A DNA stretch of 6,023 nucleotides, from contig JAKMFM010000116.1 of the NCBI GenBank assembly GCA_022425445.1, forward strand, positions 1 through 6,023, given 5' to 3'. Each line of letters opens with the position of its first letter. The stretch's first letter is position 1. Below are positions 1-6,023 of the stretch, piece after piece. The translations under genes and the position numbers were made by a program. Below the pieces are notes generated by a model. It was given only the letters and a program-made list of their open reading frames with translations. It did not search any database and was not told the DNA's origin. The DNA is from Planktomarina sp. Lineage in GTDB: Bacteria; Pseudomonadota; Alphaproteobacteria; Rhodobacterales; Rhodobacteraceae.

Positions 1-413
1 TTTACGATAATGACCCGGTTTCCAAGGCGCGCGTCATGGGCAATGTGGCAGCCTGCCATCAGCAAACAGTCATCACCGATCGAGGTTACACCGCCGCCGC
101 CTGCGGTGCCAAGATTGATGGTGACATGCTCTCGGATGGTGTTGCCATTGCCAATCACCAACTGGGAGACCTCACCTTTAAACTTCAAATCCTGCGGAAT
201 TTCACCAATCACAGCAAATGAGAAAATGCGCGTTTCCGTCCCGATTTTTGTCTGCCCACGGATAACCACATGCGAGCTGCAAACGACATTTTGGGCAAGC
301 TCTACGCGGGCACCAATCCAACAAAATGGCCCAATTTCACAGCCCGGCCCGATGCGAGCACCGGGCTCGATGACCGCTGACGGGTGAATCTGTGCGGTGG
401 CGTCAATGCTCAC
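1..413 (-). CDS. lpxA: LpxA, UDP-N-acetylglucosamine acyltransferase (N-terminal part, cut by the window edge)
   Basis: LpxA transfers a 3-hydroxyacyl chain from acyl-carrier protein to the 3-OH of UDP-GlcNAc, the first cytoplasmic step of lipid A synthesis. About 137 codons are visible of a family length near 260. They read as a left-handed beta-helix built of hexapeptide repeats, starting with V/M-SIDATAQIHPSAVIEPGARIG. Two family motifs follow: GEIPQDLKFKG at about residues 70-80 and NTIREHVTIN at about 91-100. The segment HIAHDARLGN at about 123-132 carries His126, which matches the catalytic His125 of the E. coli enzyme. The start is GTG at 413: it gives the usual LpxA N terminus, has GGAG eight bases upstream, and overlaps the fabZ stop in a GTGA. 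The residues that set acyl-chain length lie beyond the edge, so chain preference cannot be read. The identification is secure; the fragment simply runs off the window and shows no sign of decay. Confidence 0.96.
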   Translation of the reverse strand, partial: MSIDATAQIHPSAVIEPGARIGPGCEIGPFCWIGARVELAQNVVCSSHVVIRGQTKIGTETRIFSFAVIGEIPQDLKFKGEVSQLVIGNGNTIREHVTINLGTAGGGGVTSIGDDCLLMAGCHIAHDARLGNRVIIV

Positions 414-871
414 TTGGCAGTCTCCGGCAAATCCATCATGGCGGTGAATTCGGCTTCGGCAGCCATTTCACCATTGACCAAACCACGGCCTTTGAATTTC
501 CAGATTTTTGATCCGCCGCGTATCGTTTCCACATGCAGTTCCAGAACATCGCCGGGCACAACTTTGCGACGAAACTTGCATTTATCGATAGCCATAAAGT
601 AGATCAACATGTTGGTATCTGACAAATTATGCGTGACCCCAACCATCACCGCGGCAGTTTGAGCCAGCGCTTCAACAATCGTCACCCCGGGCATGATCGG
701 CGTGCCTGGAAAATGCCCCTGAAAATGTGGTTCATTCATCGTGACATTTTTGATTCCGCGCGCCGATTTCACCCCGTCAATATCTTCGACCCGATCGACC
801 AACAGGAAGGGGTAACGATGGGGAAGAATGGCTTGGATCAGATGGATGTCGGCGCTTGCGAGTTCGGTCAT
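410..871 (-). CDS. fabZ: FabZ, 3-hydroxyacyl-[acyl-carrier-protein] dehydratase
   Basis: FabZ removes water from (3R)-hydroxyacyl-ACP to give trans-2-enoyl-ACP in each cytoplasmic round of fatty-acid elongation. It competes with LpxA and LpxD for hydroxyacyl-ACP, so it helps balance phospholipid against lipid A. The 153-residue protein is a single hot-dog fold of normal length. The N-terminal LPHRYPFLLVDRV motif is at about residues 16-28. The active-site segment HFQGHFPGTPIMPGV contains His53, and Glu67 lies 14 residues later, the spacing of the known His/Glu catalytic pair. I chose ATG at 871 because AAGGA sits eight bases upstream. The ATG at 880 has AAGG directly against it with no spacer, and the longest open frame (from 952) adds 27 basic residues unlike family members. 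The stop overlaps lpxA by four bases. Confidence 0.96.
   Translation of the reverse strand: MTELASADIHLIQAILPHRYPFLLVDRVEDIDGVKSARGIKNVTMNEPHFQGHFPGTPIMPGVTIVEALAQTAAVMVGVTHNLSDTNMLIYFMAIDKCKFRRKVVPGDVLELHVETIRGGSKIWKFKGRGLVNGEMAAEAEFTAMMDLPETAK
422..425 (-). promoter_or_regulatory. Ribosome binding site of lpxA
   Basis: GGAG lies eight bases before the GTG start of lpxA and inside the last codons of fabZ. It supports choosing the GTG that overlaps the fabZ stop codon over any later start. The pairing of fabZ and lpxA in this way implies translational coupling. Confidence 0.6.
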
Positions 872-879
872 GTATTTCA

Positions 880-884
880 TCCTT
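880..884 (-). promoter_or_regulatory. Ribosome binding site deciding the fabZ start
   Basis: AAGGA lies eight bases before the ATG at 871. This spacing favours the 153-residue FabZ over the in-frame ATG at 880, which overlaps this motif, and over the further upstream ATG at 952. Confidence 0.65.
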
Positions 885-894
885 AATTTTGGCA

Positions 895-923
895 AATCTA
901 TCAAACCCCGACGCGCCGTGCAA
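895..923 (-). promoter_or_regulatory. Weak candidate promoter in the skp-fabZ gap
   Basis: In the 108-nt gap between skp and fabZ, TTGCAC is followed after 17 bases by TAGATT, which ends 23 bases before the fabZ ATG. Only three of six bases match the -35 consensus and four of six the -10. Position and spacing are reasonable, but a gap of this composition could hold such a match by chance. The gap shows no hairpin with a T-tract, so read-through from skp is also likely. Confidence 0.22.
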
Positions 924-979
924 CATTTGCCCGACCGCTGGATTTTGTTCATGCTCCGCGCATCGGTTCAACCCAAGGT

Positions 980-1546
980 TTAGTTTTCCACTGCAGGATC
1001 TGCAATCGCTTGACTGACCAAAAAGGCGTCATCCACCCGCTCAACCAGCAGATCTGTGATATCAATACCCTCGATGCTGCGTAAAACAGAGCTCTTCTCC
1101 AGAATCACCGTTGCGTTGAATTCCCGCATCACCAGGTCAAAAAACGGCTCGATACGTTGAAAAAATAACGGCTTTAGAGTCTTAAATTGCTCATCCACTT
1201 GTCGAATTTTTTCAAGCCTTGCGTTGCGTATTTCCTGGACTTTCTCGTCAAAGGCCGCAGCGGCAGCGGCAAACTCTTCGGCCGACAGCGCCGCACGCTC
1301 TTCTGTCAGCTGCAATTCTTCATCTTTTAAGGCGTTTAAAATCACCGAATTTTCAGCAGCCAAGGCTTGGTTGTCTTGACGAAACTGCGCGCGCATCGAT
1401 TTGCCAAACAACGAAGTTTCATAGGCGCGATCAAGATCTACCAACAAAATAGAGGTCTCCTGCGCCGCCACAGGCGCCGCGAGAAGCGCCCAGAGCAAGC
1501 CCAACAGCAGGCCGCACAGCCGCACTGATCTGGCGCGGGCACCCAT
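980..1546 (-). CDS. skp: Skp/OmpH-family periplasmic chaperone
   Basis: Skp-family proteins form periplasmic trimers that hold unfolded outer-membrane proteins between the Sec translocon and the BAM complex. The 188-residue product has a signal peptide: a basic N terminus (GARARSVR), a leucine-rich core, and a likely cleavage after APVAA near residue 28. The mature protein opens with the family strand SILLVDLDRAYETS. A long charged helical, coiled-coil segment follows at about 47-125, including a run of six alanines at 93-98, and the C terminus returns to a small beta/alpha body at about 140-175. The length is near the family norm. The ATG overlaps the bamA stop by one base (TGATG), and no clear Shine-Dalgarno lies before it, so translation probably depends on ribosomes finishing bamA. 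Sequence conservation in this family is low; the call rests on architecture plus position next to bamA. Confidence 0.88.
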   Translation of the reverse strand: MGARARSVRLCGLLLGLLWALLAAPVAAQETSILLVDLDRAYETSLFGKSMRAQFRQDNQALAAENSVILNALKDEELQLTEERAALSAEEFAAAAAAFDEKVQEIRNARLEKIRQVDEQFKTLKPLFFQRIEPFFDLVMREFNATVILEKSSVLRSIEGIDITDLLVERVDDAFLVSQAIADPAVEN

Positions 1547-3891
1547 CAGAAAGACGTCGAGACAGTGAGATCAAAACTTTGCTCAACGTCGTGTTCCGCT
1601 GTTTTAACCGCATCGGTAAAATTAAACCGCAATGGGCCGATTGGCGTGGTCCAGAAGATAGATACACCCGCAACGGCCCGTAAGGTGAAATCATCGTATA
1701 AAATCGTACCGGGCGCTGCTTGGTTTGCACCCGATCCTACATGAGTTGAATTTAAGCCCCAGACGGAGCCCGCATCAAAGAAAGCACCAAACTCAATGCC
1801 ATATTCTTCAGGTAGACCGAGTGGAAATTGCGTTTCAAACCGCGCGACCGCATAGTATTCCCCGCCAAGCGCGTCATTAATAGAATTGGCGCTGTCGAAT
1901 TCACGCGGACCGAGCCCTCCGGGCGCAAAGCCGCGGAACAGTGCGGCACCAAGGAAAAAGCGATCCGTAACCCGGCTTGAATTGCCACTGGCAAAATTCA
2001 ATGCGCCGCCTTCAAAGGTTGCTGAAACTTTAAAGTCGTCATTGCGCAGGTAGGCCTCACCACCCCATTTCACATTCGTGCGCACAAAACGCACGTCACC
2101 GGTCAGGTCCCAATCTTGTGACAGGCGCAGGAACATTCCAGCCTTCGGATTCAAACCGGTGCGACGGTTATCAAAAGAGTAGGTGTAGCCCAAGCCAAGC
2201 GTTTTCCGGTCGCCCTCAGTCGCCTCGCCCGTTATAACGTTGGAACTCGTGGTTACATCGGTCAGCTCTTCGGTTTCATAAAAGAACTTGGGTGTGAAAA
2301 ATCCAGACTCGCTGACTGGAAATCCCAAAGCGGCATCAAAGCCAACGGAGCCAGTATTATACCGCGCATTGTTCTTGCTCGTGCCTTGGTAATCCAGCCC
2401 AAAACTCAAGCTCAAGTCCCGATTGTAGAGCGACGGCTCTTTGAAGGCAAAATTGAAATTGCGCATGCTTGTGGTGGTGTTGACCCCGAAACTCGTGGTT
2501 TGCCCCCGCCCCAAGAAATTGGACTCTTGAAAACTGGCCACCAACCCAACCCCATTGGCCGAATTATAATTGGCCCCAAATTTCAAGCTGCCAGTTGGCT
2601 TCTCAGTAACTGCAACTTCTACAATCCTTTGGTTGGGCGCAGAGCCCTCTCGCGTCGAAACATTGGAACTTGAAAAGAACCCCAAAGCCCGGATCCGTTC
2701 GGCACTCGCGCGAATTTCACGGGGGTTCAGCGCATCGCCCTCAACAATTTTGAATTGCCGCCGGATCACCCGATCAAGCGTGGTCGTATTGCCCGCTATA
2801 TCAATCCGCTCAACGAAAACACGCGGACCTCGAGTCAGGGTGAAATCGATATCCAAGTCCAGATCGTCATTGTTACGGGTCACGCGCGGCTCAACACGCA
2901 CAAAATCAAGCCCCAGCTCCAAAGCCCGACGCTCCATACGCACAATGGTATTTTCCACGAGGGCCGGAGAGTAAATATCACCCGGCTCTATTTTAAGCGC
3001 CTCTTCAAAATCGGCTGTGTCAATATCTTCGAGATTTGAGGTTGTGGTGAGCTTGCCAAAAGAAAATTGTTGCCCCTCTTGAACCCGGAATGTGAGAAAG
3101 AAGGAATCGCGGGTTTTAGACAGCTCCGAGGTCACAGATTGAATTTGAAAATCGATGTAACCCCGCGAGTTATAAAAATCAGCCAAGACTTGCTTGTCAA
3201 ATTCAACCCGGTCTTCGATGTAGGTGTCGCGCTGCACGAATATGCGCAGCAGCCCTGCTTGTTTGGTATTCAAAACACGGCGCAAACGCCGGTCGGAAAA
3301 CGTCCGGTTGCCCACAAAAGAAAGCCGTTCGATCTCTACCACACCGCCCTCGGCGATCTCAAAGATCACATCGACACGGTTGTCCGACCGCCGAATAATT
3401 CGAGGTTCGACGGAAGCCGCAATGCGGCCTTGGTTTGCGTAGGCCTCGGCAATTGCATTGGCATCATCCCGCACTTGGCTGACCGAATAGACCCGCCGTG
3501 ACTTAGAACGGACCAAAGCGCTCAGTTGGGAGTCTCCAAGCCGGTCATTTCCTTCAAACACAACCTCATTGACCGTCGGAAACTCAACGACTGTGAGTTT
3601 GAGCCTGGTGCCCTGCACCTCTGCCGAAACGCTTTCAAATAGGTTTGAGGCGCGCACGCTCTGCACTGCGTCATTAACTTCACCGGTCGTTAGAGCTGTG
3701 GGGGTTTCAATCGCTGTGTAGCTGCGGATCGTTTCCGTCTCAATCCGACGATTACCATCGACTATAATTTCGTTAATCTCAAAATCATACGCCTGTGCCG
3801 CCTGCACCATCGAGACGCAGGAGATCATCATGACCCCAAGGGCGCGAATTATAACATTTACCCGTGCCGTATGAGCTCCAAAAAGTTTCAT
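1546..3891 (-). CDS. bamA: BamA, outer-membrane protein assembly factor (Omp85 family)
   Basis: BamA is the central subunit of the BAM complex, which folds and inserts beta-barrel proteins into the outer membrane. The 781-residue product starts with a signal peptide (likely cleavage after AQA at residue 34). Five POTRA domains follow, starting at about 35, 104, 184, 274 and 356; several carry the typical hydrophobic strand followed by V/F-x-GN (FEGNDRL, FVGNRTF, IAGNTTT). The 16-stranded barrel fills about 430-781. The loop-6 motif is FRGF at 652-655 (VRGF in E. coli). Near the end come GGEYYAVARFETQFP (676-690) and TTPIGPLRFNF (748-758), and the final residue is Phe, as expected of a barrel C-terminal signal. 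The ATG at 3891 gives a complete signal peptide and has AGGGA eight bases upstream. It has its own candidate promoter and is coupled to skp downstream. Confidence 0.98.
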   Translation of the reverse strand: MKLFGAHTARVNVIIRALGVMMISCVSMVQAAQAYDFEINEIIVDGNRRIETETIRSYTAIETPTALTTGEVNDAVQSVRASNLFESVSAEVQGTRLKLTVVEFPTVNEVVFEGNDRLGDSQLSALVRSKSRRVYSVSQVRDDANAIAEAYANQGRIAASVEPRIIRRSDNRVDVIFEIAEGGVVEIERLSFVGNRTFSDRRLRRVLNTKQAGLLRIFVQRDTYIEDRVEFDKQVLADFYNSRGYIDFQIQSVTSELSKTRDSFFLTFRVQEGQQFSFGKLTTTSNLEDIDTADFEEALKIEPGDIYSPALVENTIVRMERRALELGLDFVRVEPRVTRNNDDLDLDIDFTLTRGPRVFVERIDIAGNTTTLDRVIRRQFKIVEGDALNPREIRASAERIRALGFFSSSNVSTREGSAPNQRIVEVAVTEKPTGSLKFGANYNSANGVGLVASFQESNFLGRGQTTSFGVNTTTSMRNFNFAFKEPSLYNRDLSLSFGLDYQGTSKNNARYNTGSVGFDAALGFPVSESGFFTPKFFYETEELTDVTTSSNVITGEATEGDRKTLGLGYTYSFDNRRTGLNPKAGMFLRLSQDWDLTGDVRFVRTNVKWGGEAYLRNDDFKVSATFEGGALNFASGNSSRVTDRFFLGAALFRGFAPGGLGPREFDSANSINDALGGEYYAVARFETQFPLGLPEEYGIEFGAFFDAGSVWGLNSTHVGSGANQAAPGTILYDDFTLRAVAGVSIFWTTPIGPLRFNFTDAVKTAEHDVEQSFDLTVSTSF

Positions 3892-3899
3892 GACAAATG

Positions 3900-3904
3900 T
3901 CCCT
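3900..3904 (-). promoter_or_regulatory. Ribosome binding site of bamA
   Basis: AGGGA lies eight bases before the bamA ATG, a good spacing, and fixes the start that yields the full signal peptide. Confidence 0.65.
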
Positions 3905-3930
3905 GTTTATGGCGTAGTTAATATTCTGTG

Positions 3931-3959
3931 AACTTATCGTCTCACCGGCAATGTGTCAA
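3931..3959 (-). promoter_or_regulatory. Candidate sigma-70-type promoter of bamA
   Basis: A perfect TTGACA (3959-3954) is followed after 17 bases by TAAGTT (3936-3931). The -10 is poor (three of six); GATAAG two bases earlier matches better but with a 15-base spacer. Transcription from here would leave a leader of roughly 30-35 bases before bamA. I see no GGAACTT-type sigma-E box, so the sigma-E control known for E. coli bamA and skp is not evident here. The -35 box shares bases with the T-tract of the hairpin just upstream. Confidence 0.45.
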
Positions 3960-3995
3960 AAACAACTGCGCTCCGAACAGAGAATTTTCGGCGCA
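3958..3995 (-). terminator. Candidate intrinsic terminator after rseP
   Basis: On the minus strand TGCGC plus CGAA pairs with TTCG plus GCGCA (3995-3967), with a two-base bulge (GA) on the 3' arm and a nine-base loop. A T-rich run (TTGTTTTT, 3965-3958) follows after two bases. It sits 30 bases past the rseP stop. The bulge and the G breaking the T-tract suggest partial rather than full termination, so some read-through from dxr-rseP into bamA is plausible. Confidence 0.45.
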
Positions 3996-4025
3996 TTTTC
4001 CGAGGTTTTCATACATAGCATCTGG

Positions 4026-5357
4026 TTAAGGGCACATGAAATTCATGACCACAGCAAAGGCCGTAAGTGACAAAACCAATACGAGCCCCACGGTCATCAA
4101 AATTTGCAAAGCAGAATCACTTGGCTTGCGGCCAGTGATCGCTTCATAGGCGCAAAAAAGCAGATGCCCGCCATCCAAGACCGGAATGGGAAAGAGATTC
4201 ATTAAGCCCACCGCCGCCGATAAGCCCGCGATCAGCGCAACAAAGGGCATCGCCCCCTGGCGCGCCATTTGCCCGGCGGTTTCCGCAATCGCTACGGGAC
4301 CGGAAATGTTACATGCACTGATTGAGCCAAGAATCATCTGCTTCAAGCCTGCAAGGGACAGGGAAATAATCGACCACGTGCGCTCCGCCGCGGCGGCGAA
4401 CGCAACACCAAAGGGCAATGGATCGGTGCCCGGTTCGAAGAAGGTTCCTCCAGATATGCCGACCAATCGGCGGTTCACAAAATCGCCATTCGCGCTGGGT
4501 ATCGCCACGGACTTTGCAGTCAGCCGCACATCAAACTCGCGGCCCGCCCGCCAGACCGAAAAACCCATTTCGTCCCCATCGGCTGCTGCCACAGCCCTTT
4601 GTAGCTCGGAAAACCCGCTGATGGTCCGGCCATCAATGCGCAAAATTACGTCACCGGCCTGCAAACCCGCCTCAATCGCAGCAGAGCGCGGTTGAACCTG
4701 CGCCACTAAAGCTGGGAATGGCATAGGACCAAGCACCGTGCTACGACCCCCATCGCGCAACACTGTGTAGCGCACGGGTGGCACAAGCGCCTGACCGATT
4801 GTTGCAAATTCTTCGTAACTGCGTACCTCTTGCCCCGCAACGGCCAAGATTTCATCTCCGACTTGGAGGCCCATTTCCCCCGGTACAGGGGTTAATTTGG
4901 CGATTTTTAAGCTGCCATCATATTGGCCGTGCCACATGAACAAACCACCGTAGAGCACAATGGATAGGATAAAATTGAAAACAGGACCGGCTGCTGCGGT
5001 TGCCGCCCGCGCCCAAATTGGCGCGCCGTGCATGGTTTTGCGGCGCTCCTGCGCATCTAACTTTGGCAAAAGCAGCGCGTCAGGCACGCTGGCAGCACTG
5101 GCATCGCCTTTGAAACGCACAAACCCGCCGAACGGCAGCGCTGCAAATTGCCACCGCGTACCATGTCGGTCGACGCGCGAAAGCAGCACGGTGCCAAATC
5201 CCACCGAAAAAACCTCCGCATGGATGCCACACCAACGCCCAACAATGTAATGGCCGTATTCGTGCACCGCCACGATGATCGATAAGGCGACGACAAAAAA
5301 GAAGAACATCCAAATAAATCCGCCAAAAGACGCAGAGAGTGCAGCTATATCAAACAT
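4026..5357 (-). CDS. rseP: RseP-type site-2 (RIP) zinc metalloprotease
   Basis: RseP proteases cut transmembrane anti-sigma factors and leftover signal peptides within the inner membrane; in Gammaproteobacteria the classic substrate is RseA, which releases sigma-E. The 443-residue protein has the expected plan. TM1 carries the zinc-binding HEYGH at 32-36, followed by the loop segment LPFGGFVRFKGD (74-85). GPVFNFILS at 124-132 begins TM2. Two PDZ domains lie in the periplasmic part, about 151-208 and 216-281, the second with AIEAGLQAGDVILRIDGR. The third metal ligand is Asp395 in NLFPIPVLDGG (387-397), before a final membrane segment. All three zinc ligands are present, so it should be active. 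Its ATG lies inside the end of dxr (8-nt overlap). The Shine-Dalgarno is weak: GAAAGGG is 12 bases away. The local substrate is unknown, since no anti-sigma gene lies in the window. Confidence 0.97.
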   Translation of the reverse strand: MFDIAALSASFGGFIWMFFFFVVALSIIVAVHEYGHYIVGRWCGIHAEVFSVGFGTVLLSRVDRHGTRWQFAALPFGGFVRFKGDASAASVPDALLLPKLDAQERRKTMHGAPIWARAATAAAGPVFNFILSIVLYGGLFMWHGQYDGSLKIAKLTPVPGEMGLQVGDEILAVAGQEVRSYEEFATIGQALVPPVRYTVLRDGGRSTVLGPMPFPALVAQVQPRSAAIEAGLQAGDVILRIDGRTISGFSELQRAVAAADGDEMGFSVWRAGREFDVRLTAKSVAIPSANGDFVNRRLVGISGGTFFEPGTDPLPFGVAFAAAAERTWSIISLSLAGLKQMILGSISACNISGPVAIAETAGQMARQGAMPFVALIAGLSAAVGLMNLFPIPVLDGGHLLFCAYEAITGRKPSDSALQILMTVGLVLVLSLTAFAVVMNFMCP

Positions 5358-6023
5358 CTATTGTCCGGGCCCTTTCGCGCGTGGCTTGATCGGCTTGCAA
5401 AACATCCGGTAAATCACGCGGCAGCGTTCCCAAAAGCCCAGCCCGGTCCATATCGTGCAAAGCCTTTTCAACCAATATCGCCATATCCAAAAATCCAATG
5501 TCACCAGCAATAAAGCGATCTAACGCCACTTCTTTGGCCGCATTGAAAGCGGCGCCCCAAAGATGACCCTGCCGCATAACCTCGCGCGCCAAACGAAGCG
5601 CCGGGTAACGCTCCTCATCGGCCGCATAGAAGCGAAATTGGCCAATCTGCGTGAGATCCAATCGCGCAACATCCAACAGACGGCGCATAGGATAGTGAAG
5701 CGCAAAGCCAATGGCATGGCGCATATCCGGCGGTCCGACATGGGCCATCATCCCACCGTCTTGAAACCCAACCATTGCATGGATCAAACTTTCGGGGTGA
5801 ATAATTGTCTCAATTTTCGCCTCATCAACACCAAAAAATTCCTTGGTTTCAATCAATTCCATGGCCTTATTAAACATAGAGGCGCTGTCAATGGTAATCC
5901 TTTGGCCCATGGACCAATTCGGATGAGTTTGGGCCTGCGCCGGGGTGGCCTTGGCCAAAACCGCTTGCGGCCAATCGCGAAACGCACCGCCGCTTGCCGT
6001 AATGATAATCCGCTCAACACTTG
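5350..6023 (-). CDS. dxr: DXP reductoisomerase, C-terminal part (start lies beyond the window)
   Basis: Dxr (IspC) turns 1-deoxy-D-xylulose 5-phosphate into 2-C-methyl-D-erythritol 4-phosphate with NADPH and a divalent metal, the committed cytoplasmic step of the MEP isoprenoid pathway. About 223 codons are visible of a usual 390 or so. They hold the catalytic and C-terminal domains but not the NADPH-binding N terminus. Visible motifs are TASGGAFRDW (E. coli has GSGGPFRE), HPNWSMGQRITIDSASMFNKAMELIE with the substrate and metal residues Ser46, Asn51, Lys52 and Glu55 of this fragment (E. coli Ser222, Asn227, Lys228, Glu231), the loop Trp36, and IHPESLIHAMV plus PPDMRHAIGFALHYP. An open frame continues to the edge; the TTG at 5958 is inside the gene and is not its start. 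The TGA overlaps rseP by eight bases, which points to co-transcription. This part looks intact. Confidence 0.97.
   Translation of the reverse strand, partial: SVERIIITASGGAFRDWPQAVLAKATPAQAQTHPNWSMGQRITIDSASMFNKAMELIETKEFFGVDEAKIETIIHPESLIHAMVGFQDGGMMAHVGPPDMRHAIGFALHYPMRRLLDVARLDLTQIGQFRFYAADEERYPALRLAREVMRQGHLWGAAFNAAKEVALDRFIAGDIGFLDMAILVEKALHDMDRAGLLGTLPRDLPDVLQADQATRERARTIDV

Noticed and set aside
917..940. Small hairpin (GCAA/TTGC, three-base loop) in the skp-fabZ gap as a terminator
   Set aside because: The stem is only four base pairs and no T-tract follows, so it cannot be supported as an intrinsic terminator.
872..952. N-terminal extension of FabZ from the ATG at 952
   Set aside because: The extra 27 residues are basic and unlike FabZ N termini, and the AAGGA before the ATG at 871 gives a clear start with a normal protein length.
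1469..1488. GGCGC/GCGCC inverted repeat near the skp start
   Set aside because: It falls in the alanine-rich signal-peptide codons and lacks a T-tract; codon composition explains it.
3942..4016. A 24-codon open frame on the minus strand between rseP and bamA (starts MYENLGKCAEN)
   Set aside because: It has no ribosome binding site, shows no recognisable motif, and lies across the candidate terminator and -35 region. An open frame this short is expected by chance.
4186..4695. A 169-codon open frame on the plus strand
   Set aside because: It lies fully antisense to the conserved rseP coding sequence and has no family motif or good start context. It is a frame shadow of rseP codon use. The same applies to the plus-strand frames at 10-387, 2570-2974 and 3067-3501 opposite lpxA and bamA.

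Overview
The window is a stretch of core alphaproteobacterial chromosome. All six real genes lie on the minus strand, so they read from the right end to the left. In transcription order they are dxr/ispC (C-terminal part only), rseP, bamA, skp/ompH-like, fabZ and lpxA (N-terminal part only). Gene order, the rseP and BamA protein types and the mid-range GC suggest Rhodobacterales (Roseobacter-type). That placement is an inference from protein style and synteny; no species can be named from this sequence.

Right half (about 4026-6023): dxr supplies MEP-pathway isoprenoid precursors. Its end overlaps rseP, an inner-membrane site-2 protease, by 8 nt. Next comes the only sizeable non-coding gap, 134 nt (3892-4025). 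It holds a candidate intrinsic terminator whose T-tract runs directly into a perfect TTGACA -35 box of a candidate promoter for bamA.

Left half (1-3891): bamA encodes the outer-membrane beta-barrel insertase and is joined to skp, a periplasmic OMP chaperone, by a TGATG stop/start overlap. A 108-nt gap follows, at the place where many Gram-negative clusters carry lpxD. Then come fabZ (3-hydroxyacyl-ACP dehydratase) and lpxA (first step of lipid A synthesis, GTG start), joined by a GTGA overlap.

Together the genes serve cell-envelope biogenesis: isoprenoid supply for the undecaprenyl carrier, envelope proteolysis, outer-membrane protein assembly, and the branch point between fatty-acid and lipid A synthesis. 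No mobile element, CRISPR array, RNA gene or foreign-looking island was seen. I do not see a novel system here. The points most worth checking are the compact terminator/promoter junction before bamA and the absence of lpxD between skp and fabZ.
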